This document shows, one piece after another, positions 60,946 through 62,891 of a DNA stretch of 62,891 bases (positions are counted from its first letter, which is position 1; each line of letters starts with the position of its first letter). Source of the stretch: a virus; IMG/VR virus record IMGVR_UViG_3300027754_000089, positions 1 to 62,891 of that record; one strand, 5' to 3'. The notes beneath the pieces are model-generated. The model had not been told where the DNA came from. It saw only the letters and a list, made by a program, of their open reading frames with translations, and did not search any database. The translations under genes and the position numbers were made by a program.

Positions 60946-61611
60946 ATGAAAAAACCCGCATGGTCACATAGCTCTCTCAAAGATTACGAGGGATGCCAAC
61001 GCCGATACCAAGAAGTCAAGGTCTTAAAGAACTACCCGTTCACTGAGACTGAGGCCACAAGATACGGCAACATCGTACACGAAGCCTTAGAACTTTATGT
61101 GCGGGACGGCACTCCTCTACCTCCTGAGTTTTCCCAATTTCAATCAACCGTAGACGCGTTGCTCAAAAAGGAAGGGCGCAAGCTCGCTGAGTATGAGATG
61201 GCGCTAACCATTGACTTAAAGCCTACGACTTGGAAAGCTAGTGACGTGTGGGTGCGCGGCATTGCTGATTTACTTATTGTGAACGATGACAACCTGACCG
61301 CATGGGTGGCTGACTACAAGACGGGTAACAACAAGTACCCTGACAGAGATCAGTTGGTGCTCATGTCGATCATGGTGTTCACTCACTTCCCCCATATCAG
61401 GAAGGTCAACTCCGCGTTGCTTTTCTTGGTTAAGAATGATATGGTGAGAATGTCCATGACGCATGACCAAGCGGAGAAACATTGGTGGGACTATCGTGAA
61501 AGATACGCCCGCCTTGAGGCGTCCTTTGAGCATGACGTGTGGAACCCCAATCAAACGCCATTGTGCGGTTGGTGCCCTGTGAAAACGTGTGAATTTCATC
61601 CAAAACATTAG
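60946..61611 (+). CDS. PD-(D/E)XK nuclease with probable Fe-S cluster (Cas4/RecB-like)
   Basis: The product has 221 residues. GNIVHEALEL (His45), GIADLL (Asp108) and VADYKTG (Asp123, Lys125) form the RecB-type nuclease core. Cys17 together with Cys207, Cys210 and Cys215 fit the split 4Fe-4S cysteine pattern of Cas4/AddB-like exonucleases. It is likely a 5' or 3' exonuclease supporting recombination. It lies directly after the SprT-like gene, separated by one base. Confidence 0.78.
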   Translation: MKKPAWSHSSLKDYEGCQRRYQEVKVLKNYPFTETEATRYGNIVHEALELYVRDGTPLPPEFSQFQSTVDALLKKEGRKLAEYEMALTIDLKPTTWKASDVWVRGIADLLIVNDDNLTAWVADYKTGNNKYPDRDQLVLMSIMVFTHFPHIRKVNSALLFLVKNDMVRMSMTHDQAEKHWWDYRERYARLEASFEHDVWNPNQTPLCGWCPVKTCEFHPKH

Positions 61612-61619
61612 GAGCAACG

Positions 61620-61886
61620 ATGCCTTACGTTAACAAACCAAGACCGTATAAAAAAGAATACGAGAAGTACGACGGTACACCCGCCGTTAAAAAGAAACGT
61701 GCTGAACGCAATCAAGCACGCGCCGAGATGATGAAGGAAGGTAAAGTACATAAAGGAGATGGTAAAGATGTCGATCACAAAAAGCCACTCTCTAAAGGCG
61801 GAACTACATCTAAATCTAATCTTAGGGTCGTCAGCGCGCATGACAACCGATCCTACCCAAGAAAGTCTGACCACAGTCCCAAGTGA
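61620..61886 (+). CDS. HNH-like endonuclease, 88 aa
   Basis: AGGAGCAACG precedes the ATG. Basic N-terminal half, then VDHKKPLSKGGTT (Asp52, His53) and NLRVVSAHDNRS (Asn67, His74, Asn76), which is the HNH pattern. The structural cysteines common in HNH proteins are missing. It is likely a small nickase or packaging-related nuclease. Confidence 0.7.
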   Translation: MPYVNKPRPYKKEYEKYDGTPAVKKKRAERNQARAEMMKEGKVHKGDGKDVDHKKPLSKGGTTSKSNLRVVSAHDNRSYPRKSDHSPK

Positions 61887-62067
61887 TTTGTTGATTAACC
61901 TGTGGGTATGCCGGTTTGGAAACGACTGGGTAGACACGCAAGAGGTGGCAGAAGATGACTTCTTTCAAAAAGTAGGGCGAAGACTACGTGCCGAAGGAGA
62001 ACTGGAGATGCACTATCTCACCGATAGAGCGCGATTAATGTGTAGAAAACCAAAAGAGGAGAAGTAA
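61840..62067 (+). CDS. Hypothetical protein overlapping the HNH gene, 75 aa
   Basis: The start at 61840 lies inside the HNH gene (47-bp overlap). A helical/beta mix with Trp and acidic residues early, Lys-rich at the end. No motif. The start choice is uncertain since no strong ribosome site precedes it. Confidence 0.5.
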   Translation: MTTDPTQESLTTVPSDLLINLWVCRFGNDWVDTQEVAEDDFFQKVGRRLRAEGELEMHYLTDRARLMCRKPKEEK

Positions 62068-62472
62068 ATGAACATATGTCCACACTGCGAACAAAAGATT
62101 CGCAAACTTAATCCGCATAGGATGTGTAGATCAAAAATTGCTTTGTTGAATTACATTGCACAACAAGAAGATTGGGTAAAAATATCAACAGGTTCTCCAA
62201 GACAAGTAGCCGGAGATGCCGCGGTACTTGCCATTAGATTGGAATGGTTCGGCCTTGTAGAGCATGGCCCTCGCAGATCAGGTTTGTACAGAGCCACGCT
62301 TAACGGCATTAATTTTTTAAAAGGGACTCATGCCGTACCCAAAGTTATTTGGTGTAGAGATGGCAGAGTTATTGATCGTGACACCATGTTGGTAACAATC
62401 GGTAGCGTTAAGCACGTGGTATTAGACAACGCGTATTGGAGCGCGTACCCATCTATGCAGAGGAGCGCATAG
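62068..62472 (+). CDS. Zinc-finger/winged-helix protein, 134 aa
   Basis: The N-terminal 20 residues hold a zinc site (Cys4, Cys7, His17, Cys20), followed by a winged-helix-like domain (LNYIAQQEDWVKISTGSPRQ, then GLVEHGPRRSGLYRATLNG). A DNA-binding regulator or replication accessory role is likely. Its stop (TAG at 62470) overlaps the helicase start GTG at 62472. Confidence 0.65.
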   Translation: MNICPHCEQKIRKLNPHRMCRSKIALLNYIAQQEDWVKISTGSPRQVAGDAAVLAIRLEWFGLVEHGPRRSGLYRATLNGINFLKGTHAVPKVIWCRDGRVIDRDTMLVTIGSVKHVVLDNAYWSAYPSMQRSA

Positions 62473-62891
62473 TGCAGATCGTAGAAAACAAAGCGCTTGT
62501 TCTACGAACGCGAAACCCCAGTAAGTACGCAATCATTCCTAAACACAAAGTTCTTTCTGAGAATGGTGGTGTGTACGAAGTTGCCGTTTACTGGGGGCTT
62601 GATGAGTCCCGCGTACTTAGAAACCTAGGCGTTAAGAATGTACCGTCCCCCATCACAAGAAGATACACATGGCCGGGCAAGTATTTGCCAATGGCTCACC
62701 AAATAGAAACGTCTGCTTTCCTCACAATGAACCGCCGAGCATTTTGTTTTAACGATCCTGGCACGGGCAAAACATTGTCAGCGCTGTGGGCTGCGGACTA
62801 TTTAATGGAACGCAATGAAGTCAGGCGTGTTCTTGTTCTGTGCCCTTTGTCCATCATGCACAGTGCTTGGATGGGTGACATCAATCGAAGT
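62472..62891 (+). CDS. SNF2-family DNA helicase, N-terminal part (gene continues at window base 1)
   Basis: The start is GTG at 62472, sharing a base with the preceding TAG. The first 85 codons precede the end overlap and encode a beta-rich N-terminal domain followed by the Q-motif region MAHQIETSAFLTMNRRAFCF; the remaining bases repeat window positions 1-165, including Walker A GTGKT at residues 96-100 of the full protein. Joining both pieces gives about 520 residues. Confidence 0.85.
   Translation, partial: MQIVENKALVLRTRNPSKYAIIPKHKVLSENGGVYEVAVYWGLDESRVLRNLGVKNVPSPITRRYTWPGKYLPMAHQIETSAFLTMNRRAFCFNDPGTGKTLSALWAADYLMERNEVRRVLVLCPLSIMHSAWMGDINRS
62727..62891. repeat. Contig-end overlap (right copy)
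   Basis: Bases 62727-62891 are the partner of 1-165, differing at four third-codon positions only. Confidence 0.85.

Noticed and set aside
1-62891. Lysogeny functions
   Set aside because: No integrase, excisionase, CI-like repressor or attachment-site pair could be recognised on either strand; the small helix-turn-helix protein at 2981 lacks repressor features.

Overview
The window is a near-complete genome of a virulent tailed bacteriophage (Caudoviricetes), assembled as one contig. It carries a full morphogenesis set: terminase small and large subunits, portal, scaffold, HK97-fold capsid, connectors, fibres, and internal ejection proteins including a 3,114-residue giant. It also has an M15-type endolysin with holin-like partners and its own replication machinery. 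I found no integrase, excisionase, repressor or partition gene, no CRISPR array and no tRNA gene. A short tail set without a clear tape measure or sheath, together with large internal virion proteins, suggests podovirus morphology. The host must be Gram-negative if the muralytic internal protein and endolysin are read conventionally. A freshwater betaproteobacterium is my guess from general resemblance to aquatic phage proteins, and the window does not prove it.

The last 165 bases repeat the first 165 with four mismatches, so the molecule is circular or circularly permuted. The SNF2-type helicase gene cut by the window edges (62472 to the end, then 1-1308) is one 520-codon gene.

There are two transcription blocks. 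Block 1 (plus strand, about 47.0 kb through the junction to 6.56 kb) holds the early and replication genes. Its order is small early proteins; a four-gene module (unknown, HExxH/VWA protein, MoxR-like AAA+ ATPase, DUF3150-like protein); small membrane and acidic proteins; VRR-NUC nuclease; family A DNA polymerase; SprT-like metallopeptidase; PD-(D/E)XK nuclease; HNH-like nuclease; SNF2 helicase; SSB-like protein; and primase-helicase. Block 2 (minus strand, 46.7 kb down to 6.46 kb) holds packaging, head, connector, fibre, lysis and internal virion genes. The blocks diverge from a roughly 450-bp control region (46686-47133) and converge with overlapping 3' ends at 6464-6558.

Genes are densely packed, often with ATGA or TAATG stop/start overlaps and AGGAG-type ribosome binding sites, which indicates long translationally coupled operons. 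Regulation visible in the sequence includes an extended -10 promoter followed by an intrinsic terminator just before the first early gene (attenuator-like), a terminator immediately after the capsid gene, a promoter overlapped by a perfect inverted repeat before the VWA/AAA+ module, and four copies of a TGCTGACA/TGTCAGCA palindrome in the early region.

The points I consider most worth follow-up are the MoxR/VWA module, the palindrome family with the attenuated early promoter, and the giant internal protein with two metallopeptidase-like motifs and a buried twin-arginine motif.
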